Shown here piece after piece: positions 1 to 12,170 of a DNA stretch of 64,000 nucleotides. The stretch's first letter is position 1, and every line of letters begins with the position of its first letter. The notes under the pieces are model-generated. The model was not told the origin of the DNA. It saw nothing but the letters and a program-made list of their open reading frames with translations, and searched no databases. The DNA lies in the NCBI RefSeq assembly GCF_030867095.1, contig NC_081831.1, positions 46,189,319 through 46,253,318 on the forward strand, written 5' to 3'. The position numbers and the translations under genes were made by a program. The DNA comes from Alligator mississippiensis. Lineage: Eukaryota; Chordata; Crocodylia; Alligatoridae.

Positions 1-3000
1 TCTTGTTTTGGCAATGATTTTACACTATTGTGCTCCAGGGCTCCCCTACTCACCCCCACACCTTGATGACAATGACCACACCCTATGCCATACTGCACCT
101 CCAGTTAACCCCCAAGCCTTATCCCTGCTGGTCCCACTCTCCCTGTCTAGCACAGACCCTACAGAGAAGAATACCTGTCTGCCTACCTGCCACCCAGAAT
201 CATTACAGACAGATGGGATGCAGCACCAGCATATGGTTAGGACTGGGGGAAGAACTAAAGAGTTCCGTGACTCACAAAGCTGTAATAAGAACTTCCTTTA
301 GGGAGCAGTACTCCTGCTCAGATGCCAGGTGGTGTGCTCTGTCTGTACTTCAACACTGCCACCAACTTCTTTCCCACCACAGAGTTTCAATTAAGCTCCG
401 GTGGTTTAGAGTTCAATTTTGCTACAGATTTTATAGACAGGTAATTTTAGTCTGGTTATTTAGTGTGTGTTGGTAACCTTATGGACAATTGACAACTCCA
501 CTTCTCATAGTATGACTAGATAAGCAGCAAGTCATGATTTATTTACATTAAGGTTCAGAGCAAATTAGTAAAGCAAATGTTTAGATGTTTTCTTTCAAAA
601 GTAACTGTGGCCAAGGACTAGAATGTGCCCTATTACATCTAAAATCTGTGTGTCCATGTCAGTAACATGTAAAACAAATGTGATGATGGCACAAAACAAG
701 GACTAGGGTGGACTTTCCAGCAGCATTTTAAAATGTAGATGGTGTTCAGAAATTGTGCATGCATTCTGCATATGCAAAATTTAATTATACTAAATCTAGA
801 AGAAATGCTTAGGAAATTTACCAGTATACATCATCCAAGTACACATTGAAAACGGAGTACAATTTTTACTTGTTTTTACTGTGAATCAAGATACTCTGCA
901 GACGGGACATCGGTCTAAGGGAATAGGAAATAAAACTTTTGATAAAGCTCTGAATTAATTATGAGTCATCTTTATGGAGGAGGAGCAAGGAAGAGATCTA
1001 TATCATTTAAATCTTCTCTGAGGCACAAAATCTAGTTAGTAGTAAATTATTCAGAGAGCTATAACAGAGGCTTAAAATGTGAAATATAAGTGGCATGACC
1101 TCATCATCGTGAAACCACCTATGTTTGCCCTGTACTGCCAGATCGAAAGAAAAAACACTTCATTTGGACCCTTGAGGTTAGGGATTCTAATGATCAGTGA
1201 ATATGCTGGTTGTTGACTGTCTGCTTTCCAGAAGTTTATCCAGTGGTTCTAATCTGTAAAGCAAAGCCTTATCAACTGAATGTGTAACAAGAGGGCTGAC
1301 AACGAAACTGTCTCAATAATATTAAGGCAATTATCTGTTTAATTTTCATTACATATCTATAATATCATGATGACCATTTTGGTCTATCCACGTGTGACAT
1401 TCAAGAAAAAAAACCTTATTAGGAAATTTATTTCTTTTGAACCCAATTGTAGATACTGGAAACTTCTTCAAAGGTATGAAAAAAGTATGGTGGGAGTAGA
1501 ATGAATAATCTTTTCCTTCTGCTTTCCTATGAAGGTAACCCACATTAAATGAGGTTTAAGGAAACTAACTTTCAGTTAAAAAGGATACACAAATAAATGT
1601 TAAGAACATTTAAAATAGCATACTACCAACAAAACAGGTATGTTTATAATGTGCTTTCACTAGCTCATAGTTTGTAACACAGCACTTACGTTGTGCTTAA
1701 TAGGTCCAAAAGCAAGAAGATTAAACACTTGGTATAGACTCTTCAAAGGATTTTGAAACCTGAGTGGTTTAACAAAAAATTTGAAGTTAATGGTTTATTG
1801 CATGTGGATTCCTGTGTTTGAACGAGAATTGTGTTCTTCCTAAGCTGCTTAACTATACAGATACTCAAGTTCAGATGTTCTTAGTTAAACCTAATAAAGG
1901 AATTTCCTTGTAGGATATCTTTCTGTGTACTCACCACTGCACAAAATACTTCTGCTGTCAATAATCATATGTTCTGACATCTGGGAAGGTATCTTCATTT
2001 GTAGCTATTTTAAATTTTTGTTTAGGATCTGCCATGCAACCTGTTGGCTTTCTGAAACACCCTCAACCTATACAAGAAAATGACAACAAAATACAGCTGT
2101 ACAAAATACAGCTAGAGAATGTTCAGTCCATTAATGCCATAGATGAAGCGTTGCTTTTGACAAAGAGCCAAGAAAATACAAGACTTATATTGTGTCTAAA
2201 AAAATATTTACATGATTTCAGAGCAGGTCAAAGCAGGACTGTGTGGCAGCATATGTGTTGTTAACATTCTTTGGTTTATTATAATAAAATCAATAGGTTT
2301 GGGGTGCTGTAATATCTATAAGCTGCATTTTTTTTATTTAGGGTGCTGCGATCAGAAAATGTATCTGATAAACTTGCTATGGCAATCGAGTACTGTTTTG
2401 GATGCTTTATACAAGTTGTTTGGTTTGGGTGAAGCGGCTTCATCATTCTTCAGTCTCTGAATAGTTAGAAACTGAATAATCATGTAGGTCCAATGAAAAC
2501 ATCTTTGCAGTATGCTGGAGGTCCATAGTTAGAATCCCCTCTTGAAATCAAAACAATAGCTCAAATGAAAAATAAGAAAAATGTTTTTTAAATAAATAAG
2601 AATGATTGTGTTTATCATGACAAGTACATGTTTGGGGGTGATGGCTATAAGCTGTTGGAAGTATCAGCTAGCTGTAAGATACAATTCAAATGCATTGGTC
2701 AATAGGGCTGTGTGAAGCTGTAGCAAAACCCCGTTTTTACTTTGTTGTTGTTGTTTTTATTTTAAAATGCATTCCCTCCCCTTCCCCAACCATTTCTGAC
2801 CTATTCTCTCCCTCTCTTTTCCCTATAGATAAGTGTAAGTAAGCTAAGATGTAGGATAAGGTTTAAACATTTTTATTTTGGTAGCAAGCTTTTGGTTTTG
2901 GATATCCACTGTTGTATATTGTATTATTATTATTATTAGGTTTGTATTGATTTTTACTGTTGTATATTGTATCATTATAATTTTTGTATTGATTTTTATT

Positions 3001-3030
3001 GTTTCATATGGATAGTGTATGATTTAGGCC
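1..3030. other. AT-rich DNA, no gene recognised
   Basis: I see no convincing gene here. The first ~370 bases are GC-richer than the rest and have an open frame with no recognisable domain. The remainder is AT-rich with scattered stops on both strands. A small open frame near 2034-2264 follows a T-rich run ending in AG, which could mimic a splice acceptor, but the peptide is low in complexity and unrecognised. Around 2920-3000 there are short repeated TTGTATTGATTTTTA-like motifs, probably a minor local duplication. Confidence 0.6.
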
Positions 3031-3036
3031 TGTGTT

Positions 3037-3860
3037 TGTAAGTGAACCAAAGTCATGTCAAGTTTCCATTTTATATGTCAAGCCTCCAACTTGTGTCCTC
3101 TGCCTGGGCATCCCATGTTGCAACTATATGAGTCATGTACCCCTCCTATGTAAACTGGTTCCCCAATGAATGAATGTGATTGGGAATGATTGAAATACAA
3201 CAGTAGCAGGCCTCTACTGAATGGCCTGTAATGACTGGGCCATCACCTCGCATTGATTCACCCAGGAACCACGGACCTCACCCAGGAAGAGAGACAAGAC
3301 CAGCATTTGAAAGACAAAAGACCCTGCAAAACCAGCAACTCCCACCATTACAGACACCAGAAACTGCACATCCTTGCATGGAGCACACACGCTCAGTACA
3401 CCAGGGGCTGACCCTTGCCTGGGCATGCCTCCTGTCACTAGGGTCACACAAGGTCTACCCCTATAAAAAGGAGTAGTGAAGACAGACCCAGTGGGAACGC
3501 CATTTCCATCTGGACCAGCCCCATGCCACACCACCTATCCACCCAGAGGCCCTGCCGGTGACCCCATCTGGACAACACCTACTGGACAAGGACTCCTTCC
3601 AGCCTGGGATAGGTAGACATTAACTGCACACCTCCTCCTCCAATTTGGACTCTCTCTCTCTGTCTCTCTCTCTCCTCCTGCACTTCAGTGGACTTCAGCC
3701 CCTGCACCAAGCTTCTTTAACCCCTGCTGCCACTGTGTGGGTGGGTGGGTGGGTGCAAGGGAACCAATTTGGCATTGTGTCACCATCTCCCCTGTTCAAT
3801 AAAACCACTGTCATTTGCAACTGTGAGTTGGGCCATGTTTTACTGAATCCCAGTCCCTTC
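3037..3860 (+). mobile_element. Possible solo LTR (fossil)
   Basis: The stretch has a promoter-like order: an upstream region with several CCTC/CATG motifs, a TATA-type box (CTATAAAAAGG, about 3462), then some 330 bases later a polyadenylation signal (CAATAAAACC, about 3797) and a T/G-containing tail. This spacing fits an LTR. I could not fix the TG/CA ends, a partner LTR or a target duplication, so both family and boundaries are uncertain. It could instead be the 5' region of another element. Confidence 0.35.
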
Positions 3861-3878
3861 CTTATCTCAAATTCCAGC

Positions 3879-3883
<5 letters not shown>

Positions 3884-3912
<29 letters not shown>
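3884..3912. repeat. (CT)n microsatellite
   Basis: An uninterrupted CT dinucleotide run of about 29 bases, just before the pyrimidine-rich tandem repeat. Confidence 0.9.
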
Positions 3913-3915
<3 letters not shown>

Positions 3916-3960
3916 CCAGCCCACACCCCTCTCCACTAGTTTCCTGATCTCCTCTCAATT

Positions 3961-4300
3961 CCTACTGCCTTTTCCCTGTGACTTTCTGCTGCCTTTCTCT
4001 GCTTTCCTACAGCCCCTACTGTCTCTCAGTCTCTTCTGCTGCTTTTCCTGTGATTTTCTGCTGTCCCCCTGCTTCCCAAGCTCCTACTGCCTTTTCCCTG
4101 TGACTTTCTGCTCCCTTTCTCTGCTTTCTTTCTGCCCCTACCACCTTTCAGTATCTCCTGCTGTTTTTTCTGTGATTTTCTGCTGTCCCCCTGCTTCCCA
4201 CTCTCCTACTGCCTTTTCCCTATGACTTTCTGCTGTCTTTCTCTGCTTTCCTGCTGCCTTTCAGTCTCTCCTGCTGCTTTTTCTGTGATTTTTTTTTTTG
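3961..4300. repeat. 122-bp pyrimidine-rich tandem repeat, ~2.8 copies
   Basis: Three units start at 3961, 4083 and 4205, each with CCTACTGCCTTTTCCCT. The first two are exactly 122 bases long and the third is partial, running into a T tract. One strand is almost purely C/T with recurring CTGCT words. It follows the candidate LTR directly and may be its internal tract or an independent minisatellite. Confidence 0.85.
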
Positions 4301-4825
4301 CTGCTGTTTTGCCTGAAACTCTCTCTCTGGTTTCAGGCTCACCCCCCGCCCCTGCAGCTTCCCAGACTTCTCTAGCTGCCCCGGAGCCATCCTCTGGCTC
4401 CCCCACACCCAGAGCCTCTCTTTAACACCCACACTTTCCCTTAGTTCCACTTTCCCTCTCCAGTACTTACCTTTTCAGCTCCTCCATAGCTCTGGCTCCA
4501 ATTCCAGACTCTGTGCCGGCATGCTTCCCTGTTCTGCAGGCCTTGGGCGTTGTCTTTTAATCAATTAAGATCAATTAACCTAAAGTTACCCCCGAGCCTC
4601 AGTTCTTTAGCCCAGGCCCCTGCAGTCTACTGGTTCTAATCCCAGTCCTGGTGACTTTAACTCCTTACACTTCTACTTTCTTACCTTAACCTTTCCCCAG
4701 GTATTCCAAGTACACAAAGCACATGCATACATACACATCACAACACCCAACTTAGAAACTCACCTGTGTGTATGTGTAGGTGGGTGGTATATGTGTGAAT
4801 TAGTAAATACACATATATATGTGCT
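4301..4825. other. Pyrimidine-rich spacer, no gene
   Basis: No gene is seen. A short perfect hairpin (GCCTGAAAC ... GTTTCAGGC, 4310-4338) encloses a CT tract. Further on are C/T-rich sequence, a duplicated ATCAATTAA word near 4560, and TG/AC-rich sequence (4690-4820) leading into the truncated 5' end of CR1 copy 1. Confidence 0.6.
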
Positions 4826-6790
4826 TTCAACAGCACAAAGTGGCAAAAGCCTCCAGCAAGGCAGCAGCCCTCTCCTTCAGGAGGGTGGATTTTAACGAGG
4901 TGAGAAAACTAGTGGGGGAAGCACTGAGGTCCCAGAGCAGGAGGGAGTTGAATGTCCAGGAGAAGTGGTTGTTCCTTAAGGAGATGATCCTCCAAGCTCA
5001 AAGGGAAGTAATCCCTACATGAGTCAAAGGGGGCAAGAGGGTGCAAAGGCACCCATGGCTCACCAAAAGCATCCAGGAAGGTCTTCAAACAAAAAAAGAG
5101 GTGTACACCCATTGGAAGGGAAGGGCCATCACAAGAGAGGGCTATACCTCAGTAGCTAGGGAATGTAGGGGGGAGGTCAGGAAGGTCAAGGCAGAAATGG
5201 AGCTGGGAATAGCGACCCAGATCAAGGACAATAAGAAGTCCTTTCTCAAATACATAGGGAGGCAAAAGAAGGTGCCAGGTAATGTGGGGCCTCTGCAGGA
5301 CACGCTAGGAAATCTGGTCATCTCACCTGATGGTAAAGCTGACATATTCAACAATTTCTTTGCCTCTGTATTTCTGAGGAGGGACCCAGATATCTCCCCC
5401 CCTGGCACCCCCGAGGGCCCTGTGGGTGGCACACCCAGGCCTAGGGTTAATGAGGACCTTGTCAGGGAACTTCTGGAGGGACTAGATGTATTTAAATCCT
5501 CAGGTCCTGATTATCTCCACCCAAGAGTGCTGAAGGAACTAGCAGGGGTCATTGCGGGACCTCTGGCACAGCTCTACGAGCACTCATGGCACTCAGGTGA
5601 TGTGCCAGAGGACTGGAAAAGGGCCAATGTGGTCCCCATCTTCAAAAAAGGGAGGAAGGAGGACCCAGGAAACTATAGGCCTGTGAGTCTTACCTCAGTC
5701 CTGGGGAAGCTTTTCGAAAGAATTATCCTGCCACATGTCCAGGAAGGGCCAGCAGGGGAGGTTATGCTCAGGGGCAACCAGCATGGGTTCATTAGGGGCA
5801 GGTCTTGTCAAACCAACCTGGTGGCCTTCTATGACTAGGTTACCAAGTCCTTGGATGCAGGTGTCACAGTGGATATAGTCTTTCTGGACTTCAGGAAGAC
5901 CTTCGACATGGTCTCTCACCCCATTCTCAGTAAGAAACTAGGAGACAGTGGTGTTGATGCCTACACGGTCAGATGGGTCACTAACTGGCTGGTGGGCCGC
6001 ACCCAGAGGGTGGTGATGGATGGGTCTTATTCGACCTGGAGAGATGTGGGCAGTGGGGTTCCCCAGGGCTTGGTCCTTGGGCCCGCACTATTCAACATCT
6101 TCATCAGTGACTTGGGTGAGGGGGTAGAAAGCACCCTGTTCAAATTCGCAGATGACACTAAGATGTGGGGTGAAGTGGATATACTAGTAGGAAGGAACAG
6201 GCTGCAAGCGGATCTAGACAGGTTACAGGGGTGGGCTGATGAGAACAGGATGGGGTTCAAAACTGACAAATGCAGGGTAATGTACCTGGGGAGGAAGAAC
6301 CAGCGGCACACCTACAGGCTGGGGAACTCCCTTCTCAACAGTGTTGAGACAGAAAAGGATCTTGGAGTCGTCATTGATGCCACAAGGAACATGGGCCAAC
6401 AAAGTGGGGACATGGTCAGGTAAGGCCAACCATACCTTGTTGTGTATCCACAGATGCATCTCAAGCAGGTCCAAGGAGGTGATCCTCCCCCTCTATGTGA
6501 CACTGGTCAGGCCGCAGCTGGAGTACTGTGTCCAGTTCTGGGTGCTGCACTTCATGAGGGATGTGGCCAATATGGAGAGGGTCCAAAGGAGGGCCACCCA
6601 CATGATCAGGGGTCAGCAGGGCAGGCCCTACGAGGAGAGGCTGAGGGACCTGAACCTGTTCAGCCTCCAAAAGAGAAGGCTGAGAGGGGATCTAGTGGCA
6701 GTCTACAAACTAATCAAGGGGGACCAGCAGGCATTGGGAGAGTCCCTGTTCCCCCGAGCACTCCTGGGAGTTACAAGAAACAACGGACAC
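4826..6790 (+). mobile_element. CR1 LINE, copy 1 (truncated both ends)
   Basis: This is the reverse-transcriptase half of a CR1 non-LTR retrotransposon ORF2, which copies its own RNA into a nicked target. Family landmarks are EDWKRANVVPIFKKGRKEDP (about 5610), the fingers/palm block DIVFLDFRKTFD (about 5875), SGVPQGLVLGP (about 6052) and the catalytic FADD box (about 6148). The 5' end starts in mid-ORF2. One in-frame TAG interrupts it at 5836-5838, where related copies have CAG (D-Q-V-T-K), and the frame shifts near 6423. The 3' end stops after GVTRNNGH and lacks the CR1 tail, so it was probably cut by a later event at the adjoining foldback element. It groups with copy 4 by sequence. Confidence 0.93.
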
Positions 6791-6869
6791 ATTGTATATG
6801 TGCAATTGTGTTGCACCCTCCTGTCCAACAGCACAATATTGAAATCCTGAAAGTTGGCCTGACCCCCCA

Positions 6870-7668
6870 GGGCAACAAAGATTTGGTCATTGATTCAATT
6901 TGGCAGAGATTCAGCCCAATTCAGTGGCAGAATCTCCAAATCCAAATCGAATCAGGAGACCCTTTAATCTCTCTGAATTGAACTGGAACCCTCCAAATTG
7001 GTTTGGAGAGATTTAGAAATATTTGACGATTCAGACATAGACACAGCTTTAAATGTTTTTTCTACATACCTCAAGGTACCAGGCAGCTCATGAATGTTGA
7101 GATGGTGGGGCAGATGAAGCATCCAACAGGAGCATGGTGGGGTCCCCAGCGCACTTGGCAGCAGACCCAGAAGTGGACCAGAAGCAGTTCCGGTCCATTT
7201 CCAGGTTCACCAGGGAGCACGCTGGGGGCCCGTCATGCCCTCCTGGCTCAGCAACTGGTGTCTCCTGGGTCTGGGGGGGCACCTGGGGTCCCCCTGCAGC
7301 TGACTACTGATCTGGAGAGGGTATGGGGGGCCCACCCACATGCTCTGCAGTGGACATGAAAGTGAACCAGAAATACTTCTGGTCCACTTCTCGGTTTACT
7401 GCCAAGCACAGGTGCCCCCCCCTGTGGGACGCTCAATCCGTCTCACCATTGCAGCATTCACAAGCTGCATCTGGAACCTCCAGGTATGTAGAAAAAACTT
7501 TTAAAGCTTTGTCTATGGCCGAATTGCTGATTCTCTGAATCAGCATTGAAGCTTCAGATTTGGATTCAGCCGAATTGAATTGGGATAGTGATCCAAATCA
7601 ACAAATTGAATCACTGTCCCTGATTTGGGTCAAATCTGAATTGAATAAGGCCTGTTTTGCACACCCTG
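6870..7668. mobile_element. Foldback/MITE-like element, probably hAT-related
   Basis: Two arms are imperfect inverted copies. 7025-7085 (…CATAGACACAGCTTTAAA…) matches the reverse complement of 7475-7535, and GATTCAATTTG-type motifs recur in inverted order nearer the ends. The outer ends read CAGGGCAAC at left and, reversed, CAGGGTGTGCAAAAC at right, which recalls hAT termini. No matching 8-bp duplication was found. The ~390-base centre is GC-rich and has no recognisable protein. A non-autonomous DNA transposon is the best reading. Confidence 0.5.
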
Positions 7669-9080
7669 ACTGGTCAAACTGCTGTGTTCAATTACACTGG
7701 AGTAATATGGTAATTTTACTTTATTTTTTGCATTTAATTCAAAACACATTTAGAGAGATTCTTGTATCTATTGTAATATTTCTGAAGAACTTGAATTATG
7801 ACAAAAGAAGATGACTTAAGCAAAAGACCATGTTGATTTCGGCTTTCACATTTCACAAGGAGCACAATATGTAGTTTCACTGCCCACTTGTAGTTGCTAT
7901 TATATTTGTGTTACTTTTCTCTTGGTTCAATTTGCTATTTCTAGGCGATTGGTTCTGCCTACAAGAGAAATTTTATTGTAATCTTATCCTTCAGTGTTGA
8001 GTTTACCTTGGCAGAAAAGTTTAATTGTACTAGATGTTTTTATATACCTTAGTACTTCTGCAGAAATGAGCTGGTCTATCAATCCTTCCACTTTATGTGG
8101 ATCAGCTGTGTCATATTTAGGGTGGGAATTTCTGAAAGCTTAAATAAAACATATTTAAGACTTCACCCCAGACAAATCTTCATTTTAATATGAAAGAGAA
8201 GGCTTTCATCTTGATGTTTTTCTTGGGGAAAAAAGCATCCGATTTCCTTATTACCCTTTGGAAGGTCCCCAAAACTTCCTGTTTTAAGTTAAACTGGCTG
8301 ATAATACTGGCATATGCTAGCACTTTCCTAAATTCAGTGAAGGTATTTTCATTACATTCAAACTTCTCTAAATGGCTTTAATCTGAATATGTGGTGATTT
8401 TCAAAGTAGCTGGAGGAAATAAATACTTGATCATTTTAACTATGGAAACCTCTCCTTGTTAAGGTAGAAATTTAAAACTTTATCAGAATATTAAAAAAAT
8501 ATAAATCCCCACCCACTGGAGTTAAGAAGCTGAGGTGCATTTATTTTTACAGCCTATTGCTTTGTCTTGTCAGCTTGAATATCACTCAGTATTAAGCTTT
8601 ACTGTTGAAAGAATTAGTGGTGCATTTTGGAAATACACAAGAATTAGGTGAGATTTTTATCTTTTCAAAGATAGCCTGAAGGGAGTTATCTAGTCCCATA
8701 TCTGGCTAATGTAGAAACATATTGTTGCTAGAATTAATGCAATTGTATTATGCCAGAGAAATGTTAGGTTTCTTAAAAATGTTTCTTAATTCAGCCTGAC
8801 TCACTTCCATATAAGGAACACAAGTTCAAGTTATAGATGATTCAAATAATTACACTGTACAAAGTCAGCCCAGGTCTATAAAGCTTGAGGGGACAACTAC
8901 TTGCTTTAATGTGCCTAATGTTCTGTTAGTCTGCAGGACCATATGTGATAACCCAGAGCTATTCTGTGAGTCGTTTTTGGTTATTATTAGTGCCATTTAA
9001 GGAGAAAAAGGAAGTTTATCTTCATGACAGTATAGATGGAGGTTTCCTATGCTGTGCATGGATTTTTCTCAGATCCATAA
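7669..9080. other. AT-rich DNA, nothing recognised
   Basis: No gene, tandem repeat or known element end was recognised. Composition is AT-rich and stops are frequent in all frames. Confidence 0.6.
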
Positions 9081-10010
9081 AGATGAGACTTAAATATTAC
9101 CGTGTGAAAGAGTAAACAGCGAAGTGGCAAAAGGAGCTGGGGGAATGCCGCTTCTGAAGCTATTACTATATAAGGATAGAAGCTCTGGGAGAAACAAAGA
9201 AAGAAGAGACAGGAGTCCAGAAGAAAAAGAAGAGATAATGGCTGAAAGAGAAAGAGGGGGAAAAAGAAGATCCCCAGGAGACAAGAAGCTTACCTCAGGA
9301 TTTCTCTTTACACCGGAAAGACTGGAGCTCAGAGGAACAGGGGCGGATCCCCGAAGAGGCACACCACGAGACATGGCTGGCAGTTGTGATGAAAAGAAAA
9401 CAAAAAAAAAAGGGAAGAGTGAATTGATCTACTCCCACAAGCTTAGAGAAGGCATCTGAATGTTGACCACAAGGATTCAAGGCTTCAGACACACGCAAGA
9501 TAAAAGGTACACACTTATGGTAATAGAAATAAAGAGAAAGAATACAACAAGGTTTGAAGAGAAAATTCTGCCCCAAAAAGAAATAGACTAACCAGAGTTA
9601 GAGATTTCGTTTCCTAATACCAAGTTCAGCCCGACTGAACCGATAATAGTTATGCAAGAACAGTATATAGATAGAATTACAAAGTTGATATAACTGATAA
9701 GGTTAAAGAAAAAAAAGAAGATGATAAATGGACCACTTCTGTTTAAAGATAAAGAAAGTTTGTATAGCATTATAAAGAATAAAAATAAAGACAAGTGTTA
9801 ATCTGCATCCGACTGTGAATATATACACACATCGACGAGTGTGTGTGAACAGTCGAGAAGGCATGTGAAGTTTTCCTCTATAATACCAGGACTCCTAATA
9901 GAGATACCAATAAATAAATAAATAAATAAATAAAGCAAATATATATAATAACCCTCCTGAAGAGTGACATCATAAATTAGAACATATTATAATAACATCC
10001 AAGACGTGGC
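9080..10010 (+). other. Purine-rich promoter/LTR-like stretch
   Basis: The plus strand is strikingly A/G-rich. It carries a TATA-type box (ACTATATAAGG, about 9166), an open frame at 9124-9459 of lysine/arginine/glutamate-rich composition with no recognisable domain, several AATAAA words, and an (AATA)n run at 9909-9935. It ends near AAGACGTGGCAGGT (10003), a word repeated at 42895 about 800 bases after another TATA box. That suggests related LTR-element ends, but I could not define boundaries. Confidence 0.3.
9909..9935. repeat. (AATA)n microsatellite
   Basis: About six tandem AATA tetramers, either a simple repeat or the A-rich tail of an old insertion. Confidence 0.85.
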
Positions 10011-12170
10011 AGGTGGGAAAGTTGGGGTACTTATAGTTCTTTTGGGAGATTATAAGAGGATACAGAGAGGCATCATAAGCTCCATCATCACATACCAGTA
10101 CATACAGTTTGGGCTTAATCAAACTGAAAATGTAAACCGAAGAAACTCAAGGGGTTAACTTGAAGGGGTGGATCTAATTGGGTCCAGTGGCACAGTTGCA
10201 CCTTCTAGTCAATTTCTGCTGCCAGTGTAGGAAAGAGGGTTCTGGCTCCTTGGTGTGATGAATGGGAGTGGCCATGAGGGAGCTAGTGCAACTACCACAG
10301 GATTTCTCCAACTCAGTGCTGGCTGTAGAGAGTGACTTCTGCTTTCTGTGCAGCCCAGAGTCAGAATTGGGGTGAGAATTTTGCCTGAACAACCTGGGAG
10401 CCATAGTGGCACTGTTACCTGATGCAGTTTGGGCTGCTTCCACTGTGATGTGGGCTGCTGCTGCTGGGGGACCCTAGTATTTCTCATGGGGGAAAGCAGG
10501 GCATGAGCTCTGTGAGCCAATTGAGAGGGGATGCCAGACTGAAGATCTCACAGAGTAGGGGGCACTGTGTATAGCCAATCCCTGAGTCACAACAGCTGGA
10601 GTCTGTACCACACTCTTATCATACTAGCACCAGCTGAAGTGCAGAGAGCTCAATGTGTGTTAGGTAACACTGCTGCTGATATCAAGCATTGAGACACTCC
10701 TGGAGCCCCTAGGCTTCTGGAGATACCTAGCAGAGTGAGACAGGGAGCAGATGGAGAAAGGGTGAGCACATCTGTCAATGTTCATAATTGATCCAGCAGC
10801 AGGGTGGGGGCCAGTGCCAGTCCTGCCCTGCTCCAGTTTGGGGCTGTTGGGAGTGGCTGTGAAGGGTTTTGGGCTCAGCTGGAACAGCAGCAGTTGTGCA
10901 CAGCAAGGCTGGACAAAGGAGGGGTGTGGTTATGAAGTTGACACCCCTCACCCATTGATTCCTAGTCTACACAAAGTTTAAAACCAACTGTCTGGCAGTG
11001 GCAGCAGCTGTTTTATTCAGGCAGCAGTGAGGGAGTCAATTGACTTCATGGCTCATTATAAGCTACCTGATTTCTTCATTCCACAGGTATTAACAATCCC
11101 CTCTCCTTTTTAATGGTGTTGATGTTTCACCAAACTATACTTTCTTATGCAATTCTGCTGTCTCTTTGCTGATCCTGGTAAAGCAGCTCCTATTTCACAG
11201 CCCTGCAGACTTCAACAGTAGCTCAAAACATTAACCCAGGTGTGGAAATAACCTTCAGTGGAACACTGGATGCATTTTCCCAGATGTTCAAGAAGGCTAA
11301 ATTGAATAATATAGCTTGGGATCCCTAGCTTATTAGTAAAGCTTCTAGTTTCTTTTTAACCAGAGAAAAATATATTGTGTTATATGTAATAAGCACACCA
11401 TCTGTACCTACCCCCATCTTTTCAAAATCCTCAATCCCCTCATGGTGCACAGCATGTTCACTCTTGCTGCCCCTGCTCCTAGTCAGTGGAACAAAGTGGG
11501 TCAGGAGGCTAGCATGGAGCAGGCCCAGGAGGGAAGAAACCTGTATGCTGCTACTGTTTTTTCCTGCCATGCCTGGCATCCCACACAGCTGATTATAGCA
11601 GCTGGAGCTCCTGGGCCAGCAGAGGACTGCCAAAAGGGCTGGACAGGCAGCAGAGCCTGTCCACTACTGCTACTGTCTCCTGCTTCACTTGGCACCCTGC
11701 ACAGCAACTTCCTGCAGCTGTGGTCCCCAGGCTGACAGGGCACACAGAGGGGTTGTGCAGGACCAGCACAGGAAGGAGGGACCGGCTCTCCACTATGACC
11801 TGCTGACACTGGGGGTACCACAAAGTTTCTCCTGCCTCACTCCAGCCTTGGGCTGTTGGGAGTATCTGTACAGGAGCTGGGCTCTGCTGGAGACAACAGC
11901 AGCCATGGTGGATGGGTTCCTTTTCCCTGCCTCTTCTCCCTACCTTACCTCCCCTCATTCTGGTTTCCCCTGCTGGCCTGGTGACATCTTTCACACACCC
12001 CTTTTCCAAATCCTGTATCTGTCCCTGGCCTAGATGGAGTCTTGTACCTATGTTCAAGAGTGGTTCAAATGGTGCAGTAACCATGACACCATACAAGCTT
12101 TCAGTAATAAAAATTGGTCCTACCTTCAACCTAGCCTTCAAGGAATTATTTTTGCAATGAAAAAGCCACC
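10011..12170. other. GC-richer interspersed DNA, no gene recognised
   Basis: Open frames here are short and overlap on both strands without a recognisable domain. Two diverged copies of one ~70-base block are visible, near 10830-10900 and 11840-11912, sharing GGGCTGTTGGGAGT and CTGGGCTC-GCTGGA motifs about 1 kb apart. An unrecognised repeat family is likely. Confidence 0.45.

Noticed and set aside
2034-2264. Possible host exon with an acceptor-like T-rich run and AG before it
   Set aside because: The peptide is not recognisable, contains a small internal duplication (ACAAAATACAGCTGT), and no neighbouring exon could be found.
3645-3958. Open frames on both strands with Leu/Ser or Arg/Glu repeats
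   Set aside because: They are translations of CT/GA microsatellites, not genes.
9124-9459. 111-residue Lys/Glu/Arg-rich open frame
   Set aside because: Purine-rich DNA gives such frames without selection; no domain was seen.
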